Origin: GCA-002727735 sp036159515
GTDB lineage: Bacteria > Bacteroidota > Bacteroidia > Flavobacteriales_D > Parvicellaceae
Length of the DNA: 50,647 nt
NCBI GenBank assembly: GCA_036159515.1
Contig: JAYYEV010000041.1
Span: 1 to 50,647, forward strand
Direction of reading: 5' to 3'
Part shown: positions 26,131-34,904 of the stretch, piece after piece
How positions within the stretch are numbered: the first letter of the stretch is position 1
Layout: the number at the start of each line of letters is the position of its first letter
Translations under genes and position numbers: made by a program
Notes under the pieces: generated by a model
Databases searched by the model: none
What the model saw: the letters and a program-made list of their open reading frames with translations, nothing else
Told to the model about the DNA's origin: nothing

Positions 26131-26867
26131 ATTAAAATTAATTGGGTTAAGATATAATTTGCTATTAGAATGAAAATACTGCTATATACAACCGCTTTGG
26201 TACTAGCTTTACCCACTTCTAAAGCTCCTCCTTTCAAATAATACCCAAAAAAACTAGAAATACTAGTGATTAGAAATGCAAACACAGAAGTTTTTATTAG
26301 TGCATATCGAACATATCCAAAATTATCTTCTGAAAAGGATCTGATACCTTCAATATATTGTTCAACTGGAATGATTTCAGTGGCATAACACACTATTCCA
26401 CCTCCCAGGAATCCGAATACCATGCTATACATGATTACAACAGGAAAAATGAATAATGAACCCAATATTTTGGGGCCAATTAAATAACCAATTGAGTTGA
26501 CCCCCATTACTTCTAGTGCATCAATTTGTTCTGTTACTCTCATGGTTCCTAACTCTGAAGCAATATTTGAACCTACTTTACCGGCTAAAATCAAGGAAAT
26601 TATAGTAGGACAAAACTCCAATAGCATGGATTGCTTTACTGTAAAACCTACAGTGTAGTCAGGAATCCATGCAGATTCAATTACACTAGCTGTTTGTATA
26701 ACTAAAACTGCACCCATAAAACCAGACATAAGAATGACTATAAATAGTGATTTTAAGCCTAGCTGTATAACTTCATCCACAAATCTCCTCCAGTATATGC
26801 TGAATTTTTCAGGTTTTAAAAAAATGCTGTAAAGCATGGTCATATATTTTCCAAACGTGGGAATCAT
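26127..26867 (-). CDS. MlaE-like ABC transporter permease
   Basis: This is an MlaE-family permease, with about five helices and the conserved segments VIQTASVIE, LAGKVGSNIASELGTMRVTEQIDALEVMG and GGALEVGKASTKAVVYS. With start ATG 26867 (MIPTFGKYMTMLYSIFLKPEKF) it has 246 residues, the usual flavobacterial length. An in-frame ATG at 26933 would add 22 residues, but that stretch contains a likely promoter for the divergent gene (26897-26928) and leaves only 10 bases between divergent start codons, so the later start is preferred. A near-consensus -7 box for this gene (TTATTTTG on the minus strand) lies at 26879-26886. It pairs with the MlaF-like ATPase; substrate is likely phospholipid. Confidence 0.87.
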   Translation of the reverse strand: MIPTFGKYMTMLYSIFLKPEKFSIYWRRFVDEVIQLGLKSLFIVILMSGFMGAVLVIQTASVIESAWIPDYTVGFTVKQSMLLEFCPTIISLILAGKVGSNIASELGTMRVTEQIDALEVMGVNSIGYLIGPKILGSLFIFPVVIMYSMVFGFLGGGIVCYATEIIPVEQYIEGIRSFSEDNFGYVRYALIKTSVFAFLITSISSFFGYYLKGGALEVGKASTKAVVYSSIFILIANYILTQLILI

Positions 26868-26896
26868 AGATATAAATCCAAAATAAACAATAATAA

Positions 26897-26928
26897 TTGT
26901 CTTTACACATCTGTAATCATTAATTTTG
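26897..26928 (+). promoter_or_regulatory. Bacteroidota-type promoter for the small lipoprotein unit
   Basis: TTG at 26897-26899 and TAATTTTG at 26921-26928 are separated by 21 bases, a full match to the flavobacterial TTG-N17-23-TAnnTTTG pattern. The box ends 15 bases before ATG 26944. Confidence 0.6.
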
Positions 26929-26943
26929 AGCATATTTTATTTA

Positions 26944-27135
26944 ATGAACTACAAAATCATATATACTTTATCAGCAATAATTTTATTGTTTATAGCTTTA
27001 CCTTCTTGTAACGTTAGCCAAAAGAAGAAAAATAAAAAATGTGATTGTCCAGGGTTCAGCAAAGTAGATAAGTTGTACCCAACCGAAATGCAAAACTTAA
27101 ATTATTTAAATGAAGAAAAAAGCCATTATAGTTAG
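26944..27135 (+). CDS. Small lipoprotein with a cysteine-rich mature part
   Basis: This 63-residue protein has a lipoprotein signal MNYKIIYTLSAIILLFIALPSC, with the lipobox cysteine at residue 22. A short mature part follows, with a lysine cluster (KKKNKKCDCPGFSKVDK) holding a CDC motif and then a polar tail. ATG 26926 would add six residues in front but falls within the promoter box. Similar tiny KK-CDCP lipoproteins occur across Bacteroidota; the function is unknown. Its end overlaps the nucleotidyltransferase start by 26 bases, so the two are tightly linked. Confidence 0.7.
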   Translation: MNYKIIYTLSAIILLFIALPSCNVSQKKKNKKCDCPGFSKVDKLYPTEMQNLNYLNEEKSHYS

Positions 27136-27538
27136 TGGATATTTTAACCCGATTCACAAAGGACATTTAGAATATTTTCAAAATGCAAAAATAAAAGCTG
27201 ATTATTTATTTGTAATTGTTAATTCAGATCATCAACGCGAATTAAAAGGAAGTAAACCCTTTCAAGATGAAGAAGAAAGAATGATAATTGTAAATAGTAT
27301 TAAAGGAGTAGATAAAGCTGTGCTTTCTGTAGATAAAGACAGAACAGTTTGCAAAACCATAAAAAAAATTGTGATGGAATTTGGAGATCAATATCAATTT
27401 GCATTTGCTAATGGAGGAGATCAAAACAATGAGACTATTCCAGAAAAACCAATTTGTGAACAGCTTGGCGTAATACTAATTGATGGATTGGGTGATAAAA
27501 TTCAATCCTCAAGTTGGTTATTAAATAAAAGTGAATAA
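27110..27538 (+). CDS. Cytidylyltransferase-like nucleotidyltransferase
   Basis: This 142-residue single-domain protein of the HIGH-type nucleotidyltransferase superfamily has the nucleotide-binding start VSGYFNPIHKGHLEYF, with HxGH as HKGH, and the C-terminal GDKIQSSSWLL, the counterpart of the ISSTxIR/ISSSWL motif. It resembles glycerol-3-phosphate cytidylyltransferase and heptose-1-phosphate adenylyltransferase in size and plan, but the substrate cannot be fixed from sequence. It would join CMP or AMP to a phosphorylated small molecule. It overlaps the upstream small lipoprotein gene by 26 bases in another frame. Confidence 0.8.
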   Translation: MKKKAIIVSGYFNPIHKGHLEYFQNAKIKADYLFVIVNSDHQRELKGSKPFQDEEERMIIVNSIKGVDKAVLSVDKDRTVCKTIKKIVMEFGDQYQFAFANGGDQNNETIPEKPICEQLGVILIDGLGDKIQSSSWLLNKSE

Positions 27539-27546
27539 AATCAGTA

Positions 27547-27744
27547 ATGATTTGTATCAAAGTTGATATCCCTGAAGAAATTTGTGAAATTAATGACGAA
27601 TTGAAGGCCATTTATCACAGTAAAGAAAGTGTGTGTATTTGGATTTTTAAAACCGTATTGCAAAGAGATTCATTCATGAAAGAAACCGCCGGAATGAATA
27701 AAAAACAAAGAGAGACTCACTTTAACACGTTCTACAACACATAG
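27547..27744 (+). CDS. Small uncharacterised protein
   Basis: This 65-codon frame starts 8 bases after the nucleotidyltransferase stop, on the same strand. It encodes a soluble, charged, probably helical protein (IPEEICEINDELKAIYHSKE, later MNKKQRETHFNTFYN). No family was recognised. The spacing and amino-acid composition suggest a real gene in the same unit, but a chance frame is not excluded. It ends 8 bases before the convergent rodA stop. Confidence 0.45.
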   Translation: MICIKVDIPEEICEINDELKAIYHSKESVCIWIFKTVLQRDSFMKETAGMNKKQRETHFNTFYNT

Positions 27745-27752
27745 GACTAAAC

Positions 27753-29084
27753 TTACCTTAATACTACTTTTCTTTCTGCATCAAGACGAAGAAGTACACT
27801 TATCATCAGCGTAAATGCCAACACAGCTGAACCTCCTTTACTAAAAAAAGGCAATGGAATTCCAATAACTGGAGCTAATCCTATAACCATACCTATGTTA
27901 ATCATGAAATGAAAAAATAAAATACTGGTTACGCAATATCCATAAATTCTGGTAAACTTACTTCTTTGACGTTCAGCAATCATTATCATCCTGATAAGAA
28001 TGGCTGCATATAACAATATAAATACAAAGCATCCCAAAAAGCCCCATTCTTCTGCTAAAACACAAAAGATAAAGTCTGTATTTTGCTCAGGAACATGTTT
28101 AAACTTATCATTGCTTAAAGTCCCTTTTAGATACCCTTTTCCAAAAGTTTCTCCAGAACCAATCGCCGACAGGGCCTGATAGATATTATACCCATCTCCC
28201 TTTCTGTCTTCCTTAATGCCAAACATTATTTGAAATCTATTTCTGTGCCGTTCCTTAAATATATTATCATAGACAAAACTTACAGAAAAGGTGATAAAGA
28301 TACCTACTGCACTAACAATAGCAAGTCGAACAAATTTTTCTCTTCTGTACCTCGGCAAAACAAAATATCTAATAATAAAGAATGCCGAAGTAGAACCAAG
28401 TAGTAAAATGAAACCAAAAATTAAGTTTCCAGAAATTGAAATTCCTAAGATGGTTATATATGATGCTGAAGCTTTAAAAAACACACCTGTTACTGCAATT
28501 AAAACACCAAAAAGACCAATTAATAGTATGTTACCGGAAAGCCCCTCACGATACAGCACAAAAACAAAGCCAATAAATACCAGCATAGTACCTGGATCAG
28601 GTTGAATCATGATTAAGAAAGCTGGGGTCAGAACCAGTGATGCAGCTATGATTCTGTTTTTTATATTTTGTGTTCTTACATTTATTAAACTTAAATACCT
28701 AGCAAAAGCCAAACTGCACCCTAACTTAGCAAACTCTGAAGGTTGAATGGAAAATCCACCAAATTGAAACCAAGATTTTGCCCCTTTAACCGATGGCATA
28801 AACAATACTATAATCAGCAACAGAAGAACCAGAGAATATATGACATAGGAGCTGTTTTGAATGAAATGACCCTCTATTAAAAGAATTAAAGTACCTAACA
28901 GTACAGAAATTATTATCCAAATCATTTGCTTTCCATAGCTGTATGACCAAAAAGAATTTCCTTGTTCGTATCCTAAAAAACTGCTGGAATAAATAGTGAA
29001 ATAACCAAATACCATTAAACTAATACATAGCACTAGTAAGTATTTATCAATGTTCTTCCATATGGATAAGTTTCTATATATCAA
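27753..29084 (-). CDS. rodA: Rod-shape-determining peptidoglycan glycosyltransferase RodA
   Basis: This 443-residue SEDS-family protein has about ten helices. It contains the FIQPDPGTMLVFIG-type motif with the catalytic aspartate region, the large extracellular segment before KGTLSNDKFKHVPEQNTDFIFCVLAEEWGF, and the C-terminal GMVIGLAPVIGIPLPFFSKGGSAV signature. It polymerises glycan strands for the lateral wall together with PBP2. The start is TTG at 29084, overlapping the mrdA stop by four bases (TTGA). It is the last gene of the purH-mre-mrdA-rodA run. Confidence 0.95.
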   Translation of the reverse strand: MIYRNLSIWKNIDKYLLVLCISLMVFGYFTIYSSSFLGYEQGNSFWSYSYGKQMIWIIISVLLGTLILLIEGHFIQNSSYVIYSLVLLLLIIVLFMPSVKGAKSWFQFGGFSIQPSEFAKLGCSLAFARYLSLINVRTQNIKNRIIAASLVLTPAFLIMIQPDPGTMLVFIGFVFVLYREGLSGNILLIGLFGVLIAVTGVFFKASASYITILGISISGNLIFGFILLLGSTSAFFIIRYFVLPRYRREKFVRLAIVSAVGIFITFSVSFVYDNIFKERHRNRFQIMFGIKEDRKGDGYNIYQALSAIGSGETFGKGYLKGTLSNDKFKHVPEQNTDFIFCVLAEEWGFLGCFVFILLYAAILIRMIMIAERQRSKFTRIYGYCVTSILFFHFMINIGMVIGLAPVIGIPLPFFSKGGSAVLAFTLMISVLLRLDAERKVVLR

Positions 29085-30922
29085 AACGTGAAATCAGTAT
29101 TAGGATGAAGTATAATGGCTTCTTTAATATTATTCATTTTTTTAATAGCGTTTTTGCTTAAATTTCTATTTAAATAGTATTCCATCATAACACTTGAAAT
29201 TGGAGCTGCCCACTTACTACCCCAAGTGCCATATTCCACGTATACTGAGATTGCAATTTTAGGGTCCTCTTTTGGCGCAAAAGCTATAAAAACAGAATGA
29301 TCATTAAACGTTTTATTTTCTACTGTTCCTGTTTTACCACAAACACTAATACTATCTATTTGTGCACTTCTTCCAGTACCGCTTTCAACAACAAGTTGCA
29401 TGGCATCAATTACCGTTTGAAAATGAGTTGAATCTACACATGTTTTTTGCTTTGATAAAAATTTGTTTTGAATATTTTCTTTGCCAATCATTTTGACTAA
29501 ATGTGGTACATAATAATAGCCTTTATTAGCAATGATAGCGGCAAGATTTGCCATTTGAATAGGCGAAACACCTATTTCACCTTCTCCAATGCTGTTAGAG
29601 TAAATGGTACTAAAAGCCCATCTCTTTTTTCCATACCATTTATCATAAAAGTCAACATTGGGTACAAAGCCTCCTTTTTCATCAGGAACATCAACTCCTA
29701 AAGGGTTACCAAACCCGAATGTTTTCACCATTTCTTCCCATTTTTGTAACCCTTTCCTACTTTCTTCAAAATAATTATCAAAACTATTTGATAAAATCAA
29801 TCTTTTATATACTTCCAAAAAATAAGGATTACAACTATGTTTGATGGCTTTCTTAAGAGAAGTTGGTGCTTCGTGATGATGACACCCAATTTTGTTTTTA
29901 TTACATAGAATTGAAGTGTTTTTTTGAATTACACCTCTTTGTAGTGCAATTAAACTTTGAACTAATTTAAAAATTGATCCAGGTCTGTAATTGTCATTGT
30001 AAACTGGCCTATTAATAAGAGGCTTTAAGCTATCATTAGATTTTAATGCAGTGTATGATTCAACAAATTTTTTACCTGTTAAAACAGATGGATCATAACT
30101 CGGAGAAGATACCATACAAAGAATTTCTCCCGTGCTAGGTTCAATTGCTACAATTGATCCGATTTTATTTGTCATTAACTCTTCTCCTAATTTCTGTAAA
30201 CCCGCATCAATTGTCGTATGAATATCTTTACCCGGTGTTGCAGGATTCTTATCTATGGTCTCCACTTTATTACCTGCATAATCTCTTAGGTAATTTGCAT
30301 CACCTCTTTCACCTCTTAATTCTTTCTCGTATACATTTTCAATTCCTGTGATTCCAACAAAATCATTTTTTGAATAGAATAAATCTCCTTGGGTTTTAAA
30401 CTTATCTAATTGAATTTGGCTGATTCTTCTTATGTAGCCCAACAAATGAGCTCCTGTTTTAAGTGGATATCCTCTGTCTGTTTTTGACTTACCTTGAACG
30501 GCTTCTACCTTTGATAACAATGGAGCAATTTTTGCGTAATCCTCTTTACTTAGTGACTCATACATCACCGAAGATTTATAAGGAACATTATATCCTGTTG
30601 AGGCTAATCGAATTTTTTCTCTTAATTCTTCTCTAGAAATTTGAAATATATCACAAATTACACTCGAATCTTTTTCTTTCACCCTTACCGGAAGTATATA
30701 AATATCGTAGACATTTTCTGCTCCAACTAATAATTCTTGATACCGATCATATATGAACCCTCTAGGAGGTTGCAAGTTTTCTTTTATGTAGCTAATTTGT
30801 TGAGCCCTATTTGACCACTCCTTGTCAATTACTTGAATGTAGAGTAACCTTAATGAAAAGATCAAACAGATTGAAATAATTACTAAGATGATAACCCACC
30901 TTCTATTTTGATAAGGATCCAT
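29081..30922 (-). CDS. mrdA: Penicillin-binding protein 2 (elongation transpeptidase)
   Basis: This 613-residue class B PBP has one N-terminal membrane helix (about residues 8-28) and a dimerisation domain starting near PPRGFIYDR. The transpeptidase domain has the three active-site motifs: SIFK (S near 315) in RPGSIFKLVQ, SCN near 358, and KTG near 528. It cross-links new peptidoglycan during elongation and activates RodA, encoded directly downstream with a four-base overlap. Its ATG is one base from the mreD stop. It is the target of mecillinam-type beta-lactams in other bacteria. Confidence 0.95.
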   Translation of the reverse strand: MDPYQNRRWVIILVIISICLIFSLRLLYIQVIDKEWSNRAQQISYIKENLQPPRGFIYDRYQELLVGAENVYDIYILPVRVKEKDSSVICDIFQISREELREKIRLASTGYNVPYKSSVMYESLSKEDYAKIAPLLSKVEAVQGKSKTDRGYPLKTGAHLLGYIRRISQIQLDKFKTQGDLFYSKNDFVGITGIENVYEKELRGERGDANYLRDYAGNKVETIDKNPATPGKDIHTTIDAGLQKLGEELMTNKIGSIVAIEPSTGEILCMVSSPSYDPSVLTGKKFVESYTALKSNDSLKPLINRPVYNDNYRPGSIFKLVQSLIALQRGVIQKNTSILCNKNKIGCHHHEAPTSLKKAIKHSCNPYFLEVYKRLILSNSFDNYFEESRKGLQKWEEMVKTFGFGNPLGVDVPDEKGGFVPNVDFYDKWYGKKRWAFSTIYSNSIGEGEIGVSPIQMANLAAIIANKGYYYVPHLVKMIGKENIQNKFLSKQKTCVDSTHFQTVIDAMQLVVESGTGRSAQIDSISVCGKTGTVENKTFNDHSVFIAFAPKEDPKIAISVYVEYGTWGSKWAAPISSVMMEYYLNRNLSKNAIKKMNNIKEAIILHPNTDFTF

Positions 30923-31438
30923 CTAATTCTTAGTAGTGAAAATAAATTCAAACAAAATTAATATAGCTAAAGCAGATATGGTATTGAAAAGGGCTTTGCT
31001 CAATAATGAAAATAAATGAACGAACGAAAACTGCTCTACCAAATAAAATAAGGCATGGTGAAAAAACAGTACCACACCATAATAAAACAAATACCTCGCT
31101 ATGCCAATATTAAAAAGATTCAGTTCAATATTATCATCAAAATCCTCTCTGGCAGAAATCAAATTCAAAAATCGAGTTCTTAAAAAGGTAATAAAAAGCA
31201 ACACGCTTATATTTAGTCCTATTGTATTTCTAAACACATCAACCAAAAACCCTATAACAAAGGCGAAAATTAAAAGTTCAGTTACCGTAGTTTCGAGTTT
31301 TCTTTTAAAAATAACGTATGAAAAAATTAGAGGAGTAAAGTAAGATGAATAAGTTCCTAAATCAATTACATCCACAACAAATAATTGAAAAAAAAGCAAA
31401 CCAATTACCCAGTAAATATGTTGGAAAGAATTACTCAT
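30923..31438 (-). CDS. mreD: Rod shape-determining protein MreD
   Basis: This protein of about 171 residues has five or six membrane helices, low sequence conservation and the size and position of MreD. The frame extends upstream to a TTG at 31453 (MKFKKMSNSF), but ATG 31438 (MSNSFQHIYWVIG) gives the more usual start and overlaps mreC by 8 bases. The assignment rests mostly on location between mreC and mrdA and on hydrophobicity. It belongs to the elongasome linking MreB filaments to wall synthesis. Confidence 0.87.
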   Translation of the reverse strand: MSNSFQHIYWVIGLLFFQLFVVDVIDLGTYSSYFTPLIFSYVIFKRKLETTVTELLIFAFVIGFLVDVFRNTIGLNISVLLFITFLRTRFLNLISAREDFDDNIELNLFNIGIARYLFYYGVVLFFHHALFYLVEQFSFVHLFSLLSKALFNTISALAILILFEFIFTTKN

Positions 31439-32261
31439 TTTTTTGAATTTCAATCATTTCTGACTTTAGGTTATTTTTAACTACAAAACCCACATGAATA
31501 TTTGAAAAATCCTCTACAAGTTCTATGGTAATTACTTTTTTCTGAGCTTCTTGATCTTTCTCCATTTTTACTACTTTACCCACTGGGATTTGACTTGGGA
31601 AAATTCCATCTGAGCCTGTTGTTGTAAACACATCATTTAAATTTACTTTGGCATATATGGGAATGTTATTTACGGTGGCTGTTCTGTAGTCATTTACACC
31701 TTTTTCCCAGCTTAAATCACCCCAAGAGTTTGATTTGTTATGGATTACCGATAATTTAAAATCAGAATTAATTACAGGAAGTACATTAGCATAATGTGCA
31801 GACACGTTTATTACTCTTCCAATTATTCCTTTTGTTCCTTTAAACCCCATTTCGGTTCCAACACCATTTACACTCCCCTTGTTGATTAGAATGTGATTTT
31901 CAGAAAACTTAAATTGGGACTGAATGATAGTAGCTTCTTGAAATTTAAAAGCTTTAACAAACAAGCTATCTCCAGACTTGACAAAGTTTTTTCCTAGTAA
32001 AATTTCCTTGTTCAACAGCATTTCTTTTAGGACTGCATTCTCATCCGCTAATTGCTTATTAACTTCAGTCAGATTGAAATAAGTGTCTATTTTATTTTTC
32101 CAATTCCAAATCGTGGAGGTGATAAAATTACTCGAATTGATGTAGGTGCTATGATGGTAGGAATTTTTCCAACTAAATAGAAAACTGATGGCTATAAATT
32201 CTAAAAACAGAAAGAATAGAAAGTTTCTATATTTCTGAATTAATAGAATTAAATTCCTCAT
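31431..32261 (-). CDS. mreC: Rod shape-determining protein MreC
   Basis: This 276-residue protein has a short cytoplasmic start, one membrane helix (about residues 13-30), a periplasmic coiled coil (NLTEVNKQLADENAVLKEML, about 62-85) and the beta-barrel domain with NKGSVNGVGTEMGFKGTKG and TTGSDGIFPSQIPVGKV, which are MreC hallmarks. It scaffolds PBP2 and RodA in the periplasm. It lies 12 bases after mreB and overlaps mreD. Confidence 0.94.
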   Translation of the reverse strand: MRNLILLIQKYRNFLFFLFLEFIAISFLFSWKNSYHHSTYINSSNFITSTIWNWKNKIDTYFNLTEVNKQLADENAVLKEMLLNKEILLGKNFVKSGDSLFVKAFKFQEATIIQSQFKFSENHILINKGSVNGVGTEMGFKGTKGIIGRVINVSAHYANVLPVINSDFKLSVIHNKSNSWGDLSWEKGVNDYRTATVNNIPIYAKVNLNDVFTTTGSDGIFPSQIPVGKVVKMEKDQEAQKKVITIELVEDFSNIHVGFVVKNNLKSEMIEIQKNE

Positions 32262-32273
32262 GTAAAACCAAAT

Positions 32274-33299
32274 TTATCCCTTAATCAGAAATTGAAATTT
32301 ATCTATATTTTTAAGGGCAATTCCCGTTCCCCTAGCTACTGCTCTTAATGGGTCCTCAGCTATATGTACTGGCAATTTTGTCCTTTTCGAAATTCTTTTA
32401 TCTAGTCCTCGTAACATTGAACCTCCGCCAGCTAAGTAAATACCAGTTTTGTATATATCAGCAGAGAGTTCTGGTGGTGTCATTTCAAGTGCACTTAAAA
32501 TAGCTTCTTCAATCTTTGATATAGATTTATCAAGTGCGTGCGCAATTTCTTTAAACGACACATATATCTCTTTAGGAATACCCGTCATCAAATCCCTTCC
32601 TCTAACTGCATAATCTTGAGGTGGATTTTCAAGGGTATCTATAGCTGCACCAACCTCAATTTTAATTTGTTCAGCCGTTCTTTCACCAATCAAAATATTA
32701 TGTTGTCTTCTCATGTATTCTTCAATATCACTTGTAAAATCATCTCCAGCAACTCTAATTGACTTATCGCAAACAATTCCCCCTAAGGCAATTACTGCAA
32801 TTTCAGATGTCCCTCCCCCAATATCGATAATCATATTACCCATTGGTTCTTCTACATCTACTCCAATTCCTATGGCTGCAGCCATTGGTTCGTGAATTAA
32901 ATAAACCTCCTTACCTCCCGCATGTTCGGCAGAGTCTTGGACTGCTCTTTTTTCCACTTCTGTGATTCCAGACGGAATGCAAATAACCATTCTCATGGAA
33001 GGTTGAATAAATTTAGATCCGCCTTTCATCATTTTAATCATACCACGAATCATATGCTCTGCTGCTTGAAAATCAGCAATTACTCCATCTTTTAAAGGGC
33101 GAATGGTTTTTATATTTTCATGAGTCTTACCATGCATTTGTTGCGCTTTTCTTCCGATAGCAATCACCTTGGCAGTAGTCCTATCCATAGCCACTATAGA
33201 TGGCTCGTCTACTACCACTTTATCATTATGAATAATAAGTGTATTAGCGGTTCCTAAATCAACTGCTATTTCCTGCGTAAATACATTGAATATTCCCAT
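32274..33299 (-). CDS. mreB: Actin-like rod shape protein MreB
   Basis: This 341-residue bacterial actin has DLGTANTLI (phosphate 1), IDIGGGTSEIAVIALGGIV (phosphate 2), IGVDVEEPMG, HEPMAAAIG and LAGGGSMLRGLD (adenosine motif). It polymerises under the inner membrane and places the elongation machinery. The ATG gives the standard start MGIFNVFTQEIAVDLGTAN. Only 5 bases separate it from the purH stop, so both are probably in one transcript, a conserved arrangement in Bacteroidota. Confidence 0.97.
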   Translation of the reverse strand: MGIFNVFTQEIAVDLGTANTLIIHNDKVVVDEPSIVAMDRTTAKVIAIGRKAQQMHGKTHENIKTIRPLKDGVIADFQAAEHMIRGMIKMMKGGSKFIQPSMRMVICIPSGITEVEKRAVQDSAEHAGGKEVYLIHEPMAAAIGIGVDVEEPMGNMIIDIGGGTSEIAVIALGGIVCDKSIRVAGDDFTSDIEEYMRRQHNILIGERTAEQIKIEVGAAIDTLENPPQDYAVRGRDLMTGIPKEIYVSFKEIAHALDKSISKIEEAILSALEMTPPELSADIYKTGIYLAGGGSMLRGLDKRISKRTKLPVHIAEDPLRAVARGTGIALKNIDKFQFLIKG

Positions 33300-33304
33300 A
33301 AAAA

Positions 33305-34807
33305 TTAATGTTTAAAGTGTCTAACACCTGTAAAAACCATAGCCAAATCATTCTCATCACAATAGTCAATAGATAATTGATCCTTCAATGAACCACCTGG
33401 TTGAATAACGGCGTTTATTCCTTCGTTTCCTGCAATTTCCACACAATCTGGAAATGGGAAAAAAGCATCAGATGCCATTACCGCACCATTAAGATCAAAC
33501 CCAAAAGATTTTGCTTTGTGTATAGCCTGCTTTAACGCGTCTACTCTTGATGTTTGACCTGTACCACTTGAAAGTAATTGTTGGTCTTTGGCTAACACAA
33601 TAGTATTGGATTTAGTGTGTTTTACCAATTTATTTGCAAAAAATAAATCCTCTAATTGACTTTTAGTTGGATTTTTTTTGGTTTTAGCCTCAAATGTATT
33701 GATTTCTTCTATCGAACTGTCTCTTTCTTGTATCAAATTTCCGTTTAAACATGACCTAGAAACTAATCCTTCGAAACGATTCATTTTTTGTTCCAGAATT
33801 ATTCTGTTCTTTTTGGACTTTAATAATCCTAATGCATCCTCACTGTAAGCTGGAGCAATTACGATCTCACAAAATAACTTATTAATTTCTTCTGCTGTTT
33901 GATAATCAATTGTTCTGTTTGCAATTAAGACTCCTCCAAAAGCGGATATTGGATCAGACTCTAATGCGGACATGTATGCATCTAGAAGTAACTCTCTTGA
34001 AGCAAATCCACATGCGTTGTTGTGTTTAAGTATTCCAAAAGTAGCAGAGCTATCATCAAAGTCAGCCATCAACATGACTGCAGCATCTATATCTAATAAA
34101 TTATTGTAAGAAATGGCCTTCCCGTGTAACTGATTGAAAACATCATTCAAATTACCTTCAAACCATCCTTTTTGATGAGGATTTTCACCATATCTCAATG
34201 CTTTTTTATCAGTATCAGGAAACAAATATTGACTAATAGATGAATCATATTGTGTAGTTAATTTAAAACCTAAATACGCAAACTTCTTACGATCATCTAA
34301 TGATGTAACAGGACCGTTTTTTGACAGAATATCAACTAATGTTTTGTAATCACTTTTATGTGAAATCACGGTAATATCTTCGTAATTTTTGGCAGCGGCC
34401 CTTATAAGAGAAACTCCACCAATATCTATTTTTTCAATAATATCATTGTGAGAAGCTCCTGACGAAACCGTTTTATCAAATGGATATAAATCAACTACAA
34501 CCAAATCTATTTCGGGAATTTCAAATTCAATTAATTGTTTGGAATCATCCTGATTATCTCGTCTACCTAATATACCTCCAAAAATTTTAGGATGTAATGT
34601 TTTTACTCTTCCACCTAAAATGGATGGATAACTTGTAATGTCTTCCACTGGAGTAACTGAAATCCCTAAAGATTCAATGTACTTTTGTGTGCCTCCTGTA
34701 GAAATAATTTGGACATTATGTTCATTTAAGGCTAATACTAATTCATCTAATCCGTCTTTTGAAAAAACAGAAATGAGTGCGGATTTTATTTGTTTTGATT
34801 CTGACAA
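33305..34807 (-). CDS. purH: Bifunctional AICAR transformylase / IMP cyclohydrolase
   Basis: This 500-residue protein catalyses the last two steps of IMP synthesis. The N-terminal cyclohydrolase domain (about residues 1-190) shows ISTGGTQKYIESLGI, TLHPKIFGGILGRRD and KNYEDITVI. The transformylase domain contains LRYGENPHQKGWF, ILKHNNACGFASRE and ASDAFFPFPDCVEIAG. The start is TTG at 34807: an in-frame stop lies three codons upstream and no other start fits. It leads the cell-shape operon. The AICAR lysine of KHNN is present. Confidence 0.96.
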   Translation of the reverse strand: MSESKQIKSALISVFSKDGLDELVLALNEHNVQIISTGGTQKYIESLGISVTPVEDITSYPSILGGRVKTLHPKIFGGILGRRDNQDDSKQLIEFEIPEIDLVVVDLYPFDKTVSSGASHNDIIEKIDIGGVSLIRAAAKNYEDITVISHKSDYKTLVDILSKNGPVTSLDDRKKFAYLGFKLTTQYDSSISQYLFPDTDKKALRYGENPHQKGWFEGNLNDVFNQLHGKAISYNNLLDIDAAVMLMADFDDSSATFGILKHNNACGFASRELLLDAYMSALESDPISAFGGVLIANRTIDYQTAEEINKLFCEIVIAPAYSEDALGLLKSKKNRIILEQKMNRFEGLVSRSCLNGNLIQERDSSIEEINTFEAKTKKNPTKSQLEDLFFANKLVKHTKSNTIVLAKDQQLLSSGTGQTSRVDALKQAIHKAKSFGFDLNGAVMASDAFFPFPDCVEIAGNEGINAVIQPGGSLKDQLSIDYCDENDLAMVFTGVRHFKH

Positions 34808-34904
34808 TTGAAATTATTTAAAATGATGGCAATTTTAAAAAGAATCTTTCTAAAAAATTACAGATAAGTTAAGATGTTAACAAAAAACAGAAAATTGTTT
34901 AAAA

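Noticed and set aside
31439..31453. TTG 31453 as mreD start
   Set aside because: It lengthens the overlap with mreC; ATG 31438 is five codons later and gives a normal MreD start.
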